Of a stretch of 7,653 nucleotides of DNA, positions 1 to 6,299 are shown piece by piece. The translations under genes were made by a program, and so were the position numbers. A model generated the notes under the pieces. It had not been told where the DNA came from. It saw nothing but the letters and a program-made list of their open reading frames with translations, and did no database searches. The stretch is from an uncultured Rhodopirellula sp. (GTDB taxonomy: Bacteria; Planctomycetota; Planctomycetia; Pirellulales; Pirellulaceae), in contig CAJXTM010000146.1 of assembly GCA_913061385.1 (NCBI GenBank), forward strand, positions 1 to 7,653, given 5' to 3'. Positions within the stretch are counted from its first letter, which is position 1, and the number at the start of each line of letters is the position of its first letter.

Positions 1-45
1 GATCAGCCTCGGTCTCGTGGGCTCGGAGATGTGTATAAGAGACAG
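1..45. other. Nextera adapter and i7 index (artefact), left end
   Basis: This is not genomic DNA. Positions 27-45 are the 19-base Tn5 mosaic end AGATGTGTATAAGAGACAG, 12-45 are the whole Nextera Read 2 adapter, 4-11 (CAGCCTCG) read as the reverse complement of an 8-base i7 index, and 1-3 fit the end of P7. It forms a perfect 45-base inverted repeat with 7606-7650. Any reading frame that runs through it leftward ends in the artefactual peptide CLLYTSPSPRDRG. Confidence 0.98.
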
Positions 46-1325
46 TTATTGAAGTCATCAATATCGTCTGGCTTCAAATACAGGTGCTCGGATTGATCTT
101 GGTCTTGTACATAGAACCAATCCGGTGTCGTGACTGCGTGCACGGTTCGATCCGACTTGGTGATAACGCTGGTGCCTTCATCGGATCGGCACCATTGTTC
201 CGGGGACCAAACCAATGAGTTCGGCTCATCAGGCGACGAATGGCTGGCGATTTGATCCAAGATATTAGGAAACGTGTCGCCGCCGCTCAGCTGGGGTAGG
301 TGTAGTGGCCCAAGGTCGCTCACGATCAATGGAAGTCGAATATCGGCACTTCTCAGTGGTCCCTGGCGGTGCCCCATCCATCCGTGTTGACCCAGTTGGA
401 AGCCGCTGGTGCCCACAATTAACACGTGAGGGTCATCCGCTTTGAGTGATGTCAGCAGAATTTCAATCAGCACGTCCAGCAGTCGGATTTGGCATCCATA
501 AGTGCGCATCCATGACGTCACTAAGTCAGGATGAGCTTCTTCCGGTAACTGAAAGCTTGGCGGCGTAAGGTCCTGAAAATAGGGAGGAAGTTTTTCGATT
601 CTTTCGAGGACTTCGCTTTCGTACTCAAGTAACTCAACTTCGTCGCTGGGGACAAGGGAGTCTTCATCACATTCGTCCATCAGTGCCATGTAACGCGGCG
701 CATCCCAGCGTTTGGTTAAGAAATCACTGTGCAGCCAAAGGATACTCCAGTCGTCTTGCTCTGCGTCACGTTCGATGGCAGCAGCAACCAATTGTCCCAG
801 CTGGGTGTCAACAATGTCCTCCGCAGGTGACTGTTCCCATTCTTGCTCGCGGTCATGCAACGAGACCATGCGATCAAAGGGAAGGTTTTCAAACTGGTCC
901 GCAATCTGTTCAACATCAGTGATCAGATCGATGCTTCCGTTGGCTTGCCACTTGTCTTTCCAGTTGACTGTTCGGTCCAAATCCTGAGTCATGCGAAGAA
1001 ACATATTCGCTGGTTGATCATCCGTTGCCAGCCAGCGATCCCAAACACATCCGGTATCAGCAATCGCATCAATTGCTGGGGTTCGATTCCATGATGATCC
1101 GTAGCAGCCCAGAGCAGAGGGGGTCAGGCCTTCGAGTGACACGACAAGGAGCGGTCGAGGCTTCAAGTGAATTCCAGCAAGTTCGAGATCGACGGAGGTG
1201 ACGTTGAGAGCATGTTTTAAACACTCCGTCCCGGGAAGTGTGAGACTCACCCGACAAAAAGAAGAGCAACTCGCTTTGATCTGCCGTCGGCAGACATCAA
1301 TAGTGGCAATCGCTCGGTGAAGCAA
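46..1325 (-). CDS. Sulfatase-fold (alkaline phosphatase superfamily) protein, probable pseudoenzyme, 3' end missing
   Basis: The protein has the sulfatase architecture. A first strand and GCYG motif (residues 59-76, PLLVVSLEGL then ALGCYG) are followed by a TPAIDAIADTG segment (82-92), a helix resembling the family's YD..V..LD..L helix (272-294), and a late TSGFQLGQHG...IRLPLIV segment (306-335). Catalytic residues are altered. The C/S-x-P-S-R nucleophile site is D103-Q-P-A-N107, a metal-ligand Asp of strand 1 appears as Glu65, and the usual S-D-H-G metal site near 307 reads T-S-G with the Asp-His pair deleted. Sulfate ester hydrolysis is therefore unlikely, and a binding or structural role is possible. 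The ending HLYLKPDDIDDFNN resembles the family's late LYDL..DP.E..NL motif, so only the tail is missing; everything beyond position 46 is adapter. No signal peptide is evident. The start is uncertain: the longest frame uses TTG at 1325 without a good ribosome site, and similarity begins only near residue 55. Confidence 0.8.
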
Positions 1326-1359
1326 GAGTTCGCGGTTCTCGCCGAGCGTGTGCCTGTCC

Positions 1360-1434
1360 CATGCAGGGGTTTAGCTGCATGATTCGGCAAATGGCTTCGC
1401 GTTTGCCGGTGTTCTGAAGACTCGTTCCGGTCTT
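1360..1434 (-). terminator. Three tandem stem-loops after lpdA (terminator-like or leader structure)
   Basis: Three inverted repeats lie in the 146-base gap between the lpdA stop and the first possible start of the sulfatase-fold gene. They are CATGCAG/CTGCATG (1360-1366 with 1375-1381), CGGCAAA/TTTGCCG (1385-1391 with 1402-1408), and AAGAC/GTCTT (1417-1421 with 1430-1434), with loops of 8-10 bases. No U-tract follows on the minus strand, so this is not a classical intrinsic terminator. Partial termination, 3'-end protection or a leader role are alternatives. Confidence 0.3.
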
Positions 1435-1460
1435 TGGCTCGTCACTCAGTTGATCTGTCA

Positions 1461-1483
1461 GCGAGCCTGATTCAGGCTTTCGC
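1461..1483 (-). repeat. Dyad centred on the lpdA stop codon
   Basis: AGCCTGA (1464-1470) and TCAGGCT (1472-1478) form a perfect 7-base inverted repeat around one base, flanked by GCG (1461-1463) and CGC (1481-1483), which can pair past a 2-base bulge. The lpdA stop codon (1472-1474) lies inside the right arm. The tight loop means only part would form in RNA. No T-run follows. Confidence 0.35.
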
Positions 1484-2911
1484 TGATTTCTTTTTGGGCT
1501 TGAAAATCTCGGTTGCTGTCCCGAAGTGGATTTCACCGGCGTTCATGAGTGTTTCACTGAGTGTCGGGTGAGGATGAACGCTGTCAGTGATATCGTGAAC
1601 CTCGCAGCCCATTTCGATTGCCAGAACTGCTTCGGCTATCAATTCACCTGCGCCACTTCCAACAATGCCACAGCCGAGGACACGATCAGTTTTGGGGTCT
1701 ACAAGCCACTTGGTGAGGCCGTTGGTGATTCCAAGGGCCTGTGCTCGGCCACTGGCAGCCCAAGGGTACATTGCGACATCGACCTCGACTCCCTCTCGCT
1801 TGGCCTCCTCCTCGGTGATTCCTGCCCAAGCGATTTCGGGATCGGTGAAGACAACGGCGGGGATAGCAGCCTTGTCGAATGCGACGTTCTTACCTGCTAC
1901 GACCTCAGCCGCGACACGGCCTTCGTGGGTCGCTTTGTGGGCAAGCATTGGATCACCCGCAATATCGCCAATCGCCAGAATATGTGGGTCAGAGGTCCTT
2001 TGCTGCTCGTCGCAGACGACGAAGCCGCGGTCGTTGACTACAACCTTGGTGTTCTCGAGTCCAATACCGCGTGTGACGGGGCTGCGACCAATGCTGACCA
2101 GTACTCGATCATATTGCTCGTGGCCAAATCTGTTCGGTCCCTCAAAGGTGACCTCGATCTTGTCTTTCACCTCGGTCAGAGATCCAACCTTGGTGTTAAG
2201 GAATACACGTCCTTCGCAGAGTTTGTCGATTTGTTTTGCCAAGGGTTTGACAAGGTCCCGGTCGGCACCGGGTAGCAGGCCGTCCATCAACTCGACAACG
2301 CTCACCTTGGAGCCCAATTGAGCGTAAACACTGCCCATTTCGAGCCCAATGTAACCACCACCGACTACGAGTAGATTCTCGGGAATGTCTTTCAAAGCCA
2401 GTGCACCGGTGCTATCCATCACGCGGTCGCTGTCGATCCGAAATGCTGGTGGCATTGCCGGAACACTGCCGGTCGCAAGAATGCACGTATCAAAAGTGAG
2501 CGTGCCCCCGTCTGGGATCGACTCATGATCGCCTTCCAGTTTCAGTGTGGTCGAATCAACGAAACTCCCTCGTGCCTGAATGACAGTCACATTACGACGT
2601 TTGGCTAGCTGGCCCAGCCCGCCAGTCAGGTTCGAAATCACCTTGTTTTTTCGTGCACGTACCTTGTCGATATCGATTTTGGGCTTCTCGTCATAAGCAA
2701 CGCCCCACTCTTCACGAAGCTCATCGACTTCACTGATCACTTTGGCAACGTGTAGCAAGGCTTTGCTGGGGATACATCCTCTCAGCAGGCAGGTGCCGCC
2801 AAGTCGTGGTTCGGCCTCAACGATTGTGACATCCAGCCCCTCATCGGCTGCCAGAAACGCTGCGGCATAACCACCGGGACCACCACCAAGGACAACAACT
2901 GGAGCATGCAT
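1472..2911 (-). CDS. lpdA: Dihydrolipoyl dehydrogenase (E3)
   Basis: This FAD flavoenzyme reoxidises dihydrolipoamide with NAD+ in the pyruvate and 2-oxoglutarate dehydrogenase complexes and the glycine cleavage system, in the cytoplasm. The 479-residue length is normal. The N-terminal FAD-binding GGGPGGY motif is at 9-15. The redox disulfide C41-x4-C46 sits in GGTCLLRGCIPSK. ATGS is at 146-149, the NAD-binding VVGGGYIGLEMG at 182-193, the second FAD motif GDIAGDPMLAHKA at 315-327, and the dimer-interface His-Glu dyad in HPHPTLSE (H448, E453). All catalytic residues are present, so it should be active. The tail is Lys-rich (KPKKKSAKA). The ATG at 2911 places the FAD motif at the usual distance from the N-terminus; AAGG lies about 12 bases upstream, a weak ribosome site. 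It follows rpsD on the same strand after 325 bases, so it probably has its own promoter. No E1 or E2 subunit gene is adjacent. Confidence 0.97.
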   Translation of the reverse strand: MHAPVVVLGGGPGGYAAAFLAADEGLDVTIVEAEPRLGGTCLLRGCIPSKALLHVAKVISEVDELREEWGVAYDEKPKIDIDKVRARKNKVISNLTGGLGQLAKRRNVTVIQARGSFVDSTTLKLEGDHESIPDGGTLTFDTCILATGSVPAMPPAFRIDSDRVMDSTGALALKDIPENLLVVGGGYIGLEMGSVYAQLGSKVSVVELMDGLLPGADRDLVKPLAKQIDKLCEGRVFLNTKVGSLTEVKDKIEVTFEGPNRFGHEQYDRVLVSIGRSPVTRGIGLENTKVVVNDRGFVVCDEQQRTSDPHILAIGDIAGDPMLAHKATHEGRVAAEVVAGKNVAFDKAAIPAVVFTDPEIAWAGITEEEAKREGVEVDVAMYPWAASGRAQALGITNGLTKWLVDPKTDRVLGCGIVGSGAGELIAEAVLAIEMGCEVHDITDSVHPHPTLSETLMNAGEIHFGTATEIFKPKKKSAKA

Positions 2912-2988
2912 GAGCGAGGCTTACCTTGCAAATTTGGATAGGGAATGCATGAACTGGGAAGCCAGCAATCTTCGCCATCATCCCAGAG

Positions 2989-3006
2989 ATAATAGAGCCT
3001 TGGCTC
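2989..3006 (-). promoter_or_regulatory. Possible lpdA -10 box with adjacent dyad
   Basis: On the minus strand TATTAT (2994 to 2989) lies about 80 bases upstream of the lpdA ATG, directly downstream of the inverted repeat GAGCC-tt-GGCTC (2995-3006). No good -35 hexamer stands at the right spacing, so the promoter call is weak. The dyad abutting the box is where an operator could lie. Confidence 0.22.
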
Positions 3007-3025
3007 ACTGTCGCGATCTTGCAGC

Positions 3026-3058
3026 CTAAGGCTCAATGCCAGCGGCAATTCGCCTTAG
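3026..3058 (-). repeat. Nested stem-loop in lpdA upstream region
   Basis: CTAAGGC (3026-3032) pairs with GCCTTAG (3052-3058). Inside, TGCC (3037-3040) pairs with GGCA (3044-3047) around a 3-base loop, separated from the outer stem by a symmetric 4x4 internal loop. No T-run follows on either strand. It lies about 180 bases past the rpsD stop and 115 upstream of lpdA. Confidence 0.4.
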
Positions 3059-3236
3059 CGGAAAGTGAAACGACCATCACAGCGGTCAATGACTTTGGAA
3101 GCCGGACATTGGAAAACGCCGGTTCAGATGATCACGTGGCCCGATTCGAATGATCGCTGTCAGCCAAGCTCAATCGTACGGCGTCTGCGACCATAGTGGC
3201 CAGCAAACGCTCGTACTTCTCAATATACCGTGTTAA

Positions 3237-3845
3237 CTAGCGAGACAGGAATTCGACAACGCTGTTCGCGTCCACTGGCAGGCTAATATCGCTTGGTCCC
3301 GGCAATCCGAGTACCGTTGCTTTTAAGTTCTCACTGTCAAAAGTCACCCAATCAAGAGCGTCAGGTGCTGAATTGGCAATGACACCTCGGTAGAGATTTT
3401 TGAGATTTTCACGACCACGCACCTCGACGATGTCACCTGGTCGCAGCATATAGTTCGGTTTTGTGACTTTCGTGCCATTGACGATAAAGTGACCGTGCGT
3501 GATCCCCTGACGGGCTTGCGGACGTGTTTTCGTCAGGCCGACGCGGCGAACCACATTGTCCAAACGTCGCTCACACATCAGAAGCAGCAACTCACCGGTG
3601 TTGCCCGGTTTGCGGCCGACAGCATCGAAATAGCGTCGCAGTTGTCGCTCACCAAGACCGTAATAGTGCTTGATCTTCTGCTTCTCCATCAACGCCAAGC
3701 CATAGTTGCTGGGACGACGGCCACGAACATGCATTCCTGGTGGCTGCGGGCGACGGTCGAGAGCACGGGCGGCCCCCGCTGTTTCGTAGATCAGGACACC
3801 AAGTCGACGGTTGATGCGAGCTTTTGGGCCGGTGTAACGGGCCAT
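3237..3845 (-). CDS. rpsD: 30S ribosomal protein uS4
   Basis: uS4 binds the 5' domain of 16S rRNA, starts assembly of the small subunit and helps maintain decoding accuracy. The 202-residue length is typical. The N-terminal MARYTGPKARINRRLG and the RRPSNYG.ALMEKQKIKHYYGL segment (44-64) are uS4 hallmarks, and the S4 RNA-binding domain runs about 91-143 (CERRLDNVVRRVGL to GDIVEVR). The N-terminal part has no cysteine (the only Cys is 91), so this is the zinc-free form. The frame stays open to 3944, but the ATG at 3845 is chosen because the family N-terminus starts there and GGAAAGG lies 7 bases upstream, the best ribosome site in the window. It is not followed by rpoA, so it lies outside the usual alpha operon. 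In other bacteria uS4 represses its own mRNA; a stem-loop upstream (3968-3988) might take part, which is inference. Confidence 0.97.
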   Translation of the reverse strand: MARYTGPKARINRRLGVLIYETAGAARALDRRPQPPGMHVRGRRPSNYGLALMEKQKIKHYYGLGERQLRRYFDAVGRKPGNTGELLLLMCERRLDNVVRRVGLTKTRPQARQGITHGHFIVNGTKVTKPNYMLRPGDIVEVRGRENLKNLYRGVIANSAPDALDWVTFDSENLKATVLGLPGPSDISLPVDANSVVEFLSR

Positions 3846-3852
3846 GGGCAAA

Positions 3853-3859
3853 CCTTTCC
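3853..3859 (-). promoter_or_regulatory. rpsD ribosome binding site
   Basis: On the minus strand GGAAAGG ends 7 bases before the ATG at 3845. This favours the 202-residue start over the longer open frame reaching 3944. Confidence 0.7.
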
Positions 3860-3967
3860 ACGCCACACTGGGCGCTGTTCGAGGGGGTGCGAAGCAGGGT
3901 ATTCGCCTCTCCGCAGGATGCGATCCAAGCTCTAAATCAGCCATTTTCGGGCGGGTTTAAATGAGCA

Positions 3968-3988
3968 TGGCCTCGACAATCGAGGCCA
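3968..3988 (-). promoter_or_regulatory. Stem-loop in the rpsD upstream region
   Basis: TGGCCTCG (3968-3975) and CGAGGCCA (3981-3988) are perfect 8-base arms around a 5-base loop. No U-tract follows in either direction. It lies 123-143 bases before the rpsD ATG and would be in the leader if transcription starts upstream of it. A uS4 autoregulatory element is one possible role, unproven. Confidence 0.4.
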
Positions 3989-4207
3989 CTTGGTCGCATG
4001 CTGGATTTCGTTCGGGCGTAGAGTGTCGCTGGAATGAATGATTTTGGCAAGAGGAAGCGGGCAAAGAACAGCAGTTTGATCACGAAAAAAAACAGGCGTT
4101 TCGGTTGAAATGTCACAATCACCCCCCACACAATGACAAGTCGATCTCCTTTCTGCTGAACCAACGTTCGACTAACGTGTGTTGCCATGCCGACTGCGTT
4201 CCGCTCA

Positions 4208-4243
4208 CGCGGTGCTGGAACAGCGCCGTGCGACAGTTTGTCG
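4208..4243 (+). ncRNA. Two abutting hairpins in the kinase leader (candidate structured RNA element)
   Basis: CGCGGTGCTG (4208-4217) pairs with CAGCGCCGTG (4221-4230) over 10 pairs around a GAA triloop. Two of the pairs are G-U if the plus strand is transcribed but become A-C mismatches on the minus strand, so the fold favours rightward RNA. CGACA (4231-4235) pairs with TGTCG (4239-4243) immediately after, so the helices could stack coaxially. The element sits 88 bases before the kinase ATG. It matches no riboswitch class I recognise. Confidence 0.3.
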
Positions 4244-4330
4244 AGGGCCTGCTGCTCGGAATCGTTACCACAAACAAGCTGCTTTTCAGGGCAGAATTCA
4301 ATAAAACTCGCAATCCACAGGCGATTGATC

Positions 4331-5323
4331 ATGGCTGAGATAGACGTTTTTGGTGTTGGCAATGCATTGGTCGATATCCAGACACAAGTTGCGGATCAGG
4401 TGTTAGCAGATCTCAATATCGAAAAGGGCGTCATGACGCTGGTCGATGAGGAACAGCAGGCTGGCGTGCTTGCTAAGCTTGACGGTTCATCCCTGCACCG
4501 TTGTGCTGGAGGTTCCGCCGCCAACACGATCGTCGCATTGGCTGACCTGGGTGGTTCTGCGGCTTATGTCGGTAAGGTTGGCGATGATGAAATTGGCTCG
4601 TTTTTCCTCTCCGATATGCGTGAGCTTGGGATTGGAATCGACGTAAAACCAGCCAGTAGTAGCACTGGAACCTGTGCCGTGCTCATCACGGATGACGCAC
4701 AGCGAACCATGCTGACGCACCTGGGCGCATCTGCCACCCTGACTGAAGATGATATCGAAGAGTCGTTGGTTGAGTCCTCGAAATATGTTTACGTCGAAGG
4801 ATACTTGTTGACCGGCGAAACAACCAAAGCCGCGGCGTATCGCGCGATGGACCTCGCCAAAAAAGCGGGTGTGAAAGTTGCTCTGACCGCCTCTGATCCA
4901 TTCCTCGTTAACATGATTCGAGATGAAATCTGGGATCTTGTTCGTGGCCCTGTCGACTTGTTCTTCTGCAATGAAGAGGAGGCGAAAAGCCTGACACAAG
5001 AAACTGATCCCATTCAGTGTGCTGCAAAAATTCACGAGCATGCCGAAAATGTGGCCGTCACCCTTGGAAATAAAGGGTCGATCATCATGCATGGTGGCGA
5101 GGCTTATCCGATTGAGGGAGCAGAGGCGAAAGCCATCGATACCACCGGTGCCGGTGATATGTATGCCGGTGCACTTCTTTATGGCATTACCAACGGAATG
5201 GGCTGGCAACAGGCGGGCCATCTCGCTTCCCATGCTGCAGCAAGAATTGTTTCTCAAATGGGAGCACGGCTGGAACGTAAATTCACAGCTCAGGAAGTTG
5301 CCGATTTTGCCAACATGAGCTGA
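4331..5323 (+). CDS. PfkB-family carbohydrate/nucleoside kinase, adenosine-kinase-like
   Basis: The product is a 330-residue ribokinase-fold kinase that transfers the ATP gamma-phosphate to a hydroxymethyl group of a sugar or nucleoside, in the cytoplasm. The N-terminus [13 protein letters not shown] (5-17) is the substrate-binding strand typical of proteins annotated as bacterial adenosine kinase. PfkB signature 1 is [18 protein letters not shown] (58-75) with [11 protein letters not shown] (79-89). Signature 2 is [16 protein letters not shown] (270-285), holding the anion hole and catalytic Asp276. CNEEEAKSL (213-221) matches the conserved N-x-x-E-A region of the family. All key residues are present. 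Adenosine is the likeliest substrate, but PfkB specificity is hard to read from sequence and a sugar cannot be excluded. The frame is open upstream to an ATG at 4187; the ATG at 4331 gives the normal N-terminus, though its ribosome site is weak. Two stem-loops follow the stop codon, and a tandem hairpin precedes the start. Confidence 0.93.
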   Translation: MAEIDVFGVGNALVDIQTQVADQVLADLNIEKGVMTLVDEEQQAGVLAKLDGSSLHRCAGGSAANTIVALADLGGSAAYVGKVGDDEIGSFFLSDMRELGIGIDVKPASSSTGTCAVLITDDAQRTMLTHLGASATLTEDDIEESLVESSKYVYVEGYLLTGETTKAAAYRAMDLAKKAGVKVALTASDPFLVNMIRDEIWDLVRGPVDLFFCNEEEAKSLTQETDPIQCAAKIHEHAENVAVTLGNKGSIIMHGGEAYPIEGAEAKAIDTTGAGDMYAGALLYGITNGMGWQQAGHLASHAAARIVSQMGARLERKFTAQEVADFANMS

Positions 5324-5324
5324 T

Positions 5325-5368
5325 GTCTCTTGGTGAGACTAAACGCGTACGCCCCTGAAGACGTACGC
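5325..5368 (+). terminator. Tandem stem-loops directly after the kinase stop
   Basis: GTCTC/GAGAC (5325-5329 with 5335-5339, 5-base loop) begins one base after the stop codon. GCGTACG/CGTACGC (5345-5351 with 5362-5368, 10-base loop) follows. The sequence after the second stem is T-rich but broken (TGTTGAGTTGTCATTT), so it is a weak intrinsic terminator at best. Position at the gene end and the long gap that follows support a termination role. Confidence 0.4.
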
Positions 5369-5639
5369 TGTTGAGTTGTCATTTGAGCAATCCCGACAAT
5401 GTTGCGACCGACTGCGTTGGAGGTGTGATCGCGGGTGCCATGCCTGCAATTCTCGGAGCTGTAAATGTTCGGGTTGCATGGGAAAAATAATCAACCAACA
5501 ACCAGCTTTGATCGGCGATAACGACAGGCCGAATTGAACAGCTGGGTAATTGTGAAAACCCAAATCGTGGTTTCAGCCGAGTAAAATTTCGTAACCGCCA
5601 GCACCGCATCCTTGACCATTGATCATGGTTATCCTGCTG

Positions 5640-5674
5640 CCGTTACAATTAACACCGTTACAAATACAGGTGTT
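5640..5674 (+). promoter_or_regulatory. Direct repeat and dyad upstream of the osmC-like gene (possible operator)
   Basis: CCGTTACAA occurs twice on the same strand (5640-5648 and 5655-5663), with starts 15 bases apart. The second copy overlaps the inverted repeat AACACC (5651-5656) / GGTGTT (5669-5674). The cluster lies 138-172 bases before the osmC-like ATG. Its form suits a transcription-factor site, but it matches no binding motif I recognise. Confidence 0.3.
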
Positions 5675-5811
5675 GTGTTGGTATGTTTTGATCTGCCAGT
5701 GATCTTCGCATCACGCGGGCTGCACGTCACTGACGGCATCCTCTTGGCGTCGCCTGTTTCGTTTTGTCTCACGTATCCATACCTTTTGAATCCACCCGGG
5801 TTAGGTCGCAG

Positions 5812-6231
5812 ATGGCTGTTGAAATCAAAGTTGGCTATACCGGTCAACTTCGCTGTGAAGCGACTCATGGTCCAAGTGGTGAGAAACTCAGCACAGATGC
5901 CCCGACAGACAATGGTGGAAAAGGGGAATCGTTTTCTCCCACCGATCTGGTGGCAACCGCGTTGGGAACCTGTGTGATGACCATTTTGGGGTTGGTAGCT
6001 GAGCGACATGACTTGGATTTAGGCGGCACACAAATTCAAGTGACCAAGGAAATGATTACTGAGCCAGTACGTCGAATCGGAGTACTGCGAACGGTCGTCA
6101 CGATTCCAGCTGACGCAGTGGGGGACGAGGACCTGCGAACCCGTTTGGAAGCAGCGGCCAGAAAGTGCCCTGTTCACCAGAGCTTGCATGCAGAGATTGA
6201 TGCGCCAATCGACTTCCACTACGAAAGTTAG
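5812..6231 (+). CDS. OsmC-like thiol protein, probable hydroperoxide reductase
   Basis: The product is a 139-residue cytoplasmic OsmC/Ohr-superfamily protein. Characterised members reduce organic hydroperoxides with a reactive cysteine pair, using reduced lipoyl proteins or other thiols. Both cysteines are present: Cys54 in ATALGTCVMTI at the start of the central helix, and Cys119 in ARKCPVHQSL. The Glu-rich loop before the helix (GKGESFSPTDL, 37-45) matches the family's E..NP..L.A segment. Length is normal for the short OsmC class. The frame is open upstream to a TTG at 5764, but the ATG at 5812 gives the expected N-terminus, and AGG lies 6 bases upstream. Lpd supplies electrons to Ohr in some bacteria; lpdA is in this window but 2.9 kb away and divergent, so a link is speculative. 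It ends 253 bases before ftsK. Confidence 0.92.
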   Translation: MAVEIKVGYTGQLRCEATHGPSGEKLSTDAPTDNGGKGESFSPTDLVATALGTCVMTILGLVAERHDLDLGGTQIQVTKEMITEPVRRIGVLRTVVTIPADAVGDEDLRTRLEAAARKCPVHQSLHAEIDAPIDFHYES

Positions 6232-6299
6232 CCGCTGGCTCGCTCGGTTCTTTCTCTCAAAGCGAATGAGCGGTCTGTGTTTTGCATATTTCGGGGTTT

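Larger units (their letters stand above)
2912..3236. other. Intergenic region between rpsD and lpdA
   Basis: No convincing gene occurs in these 325 bases; the 88-residue frame overlapping the lpdA start has no family-like motifs. The region should hold the rpsD 3' end and the lpdA promoter and leader. It contains a nested stem-loop (3026-3058), the dyad GAGCC-tt-GGCTC (2995-3006), a possible -10 box (2989-2994) and the short palindrome ATTCGAAT (3144-3151). I find no U-tailed terminator after rpsD. Confidence 0.6.
3846..4330. other. Divergent intergenic region between rpsD and the kinase gene
   Basis: These 485 bases should hold both promoters and both leaders. I find no convincing -35/-10 pair on either strand. 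Visible structure is a strong stem-loop in the rpsD leader (3968-3988), an A8 tract (4085-4092) and two abutting hairpins in the kinase leader (4208-4243). Several open frames cross the region, including a minus-strand one with a hydrophobic stretch, but none shows family-like features. Confidence 0.6.
5324..5811. other. Intergenic region between the kinase and osmC-like genes
   Basis: These 488 bases hold no gene I can support. Beyond the terminator-like hairpins at its left end, there is the inverted repeat TGGGT/ACCCA (5543-5547 with 5558-5562), ACCAT-tgatc-ATGGT (5615-5629), and a direct repeat with an overlapping dyad (5640-5674). No convincing -35/-10 pair was found for the osmC-like gene, though the promoter should lie here. 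Open frames in the region are short and lack recognisable motifs. Confidence 0.6.

Noticed and set aside
1078..1095. GGGTTCGATTCC resembling a tRNA T-arm
   Set aside because: The flanks do not pair into a T-stem, no acceptor or anticodon arm is present, and it lies inside the sulfatase-fold coding sequence.
1526..2275. 249-residue plus-strand open frame
   Set aside because: It is the antisense shadow of lpdA and has no recognisable motifs.
3138..3156. ATTCGAAT palindrome resembling a tRNA T-loop on the minus strand
   Set aside because: No cloverleaf can be built around it. It is kept only as a short palindrome in the intergenic description.
3846..3944. 33-residue N-terminal extension of uS4 from a start at 3944
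   Set aside because: The family N-terminus MARYTGPK begins at 3845, where a good ribosome site (GGAAAGG) is placed 7 bases upstream.
3937..4188. Minus-strand small protein with a hydrophobic stretch (RLFFFVIKLLFFARFLLP) upstream of rpsD
   Set aside because: GGAGAT occurs upstream but no start codon stands at a fitting distance. The hydrophobic run comes partly from the A8/T8 tract, and the C-terminal half is unlike a conserved protein. A ribosome profile could reopen this.
4187..4330. 48-residue N-terminal extension of the kinase from ATG 4187
   Set aside because: The PfkB substrate-binding strand normally lies within the first 15 residues, as it does from ATG 4331. The extension covers the hairpin element and has no domain-like sequence.
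4487..5257. 256-residue minus-strand open frame
   Set aside because: It is the antisense shadow of the kinase, whose signatures are intact on the plus strand.
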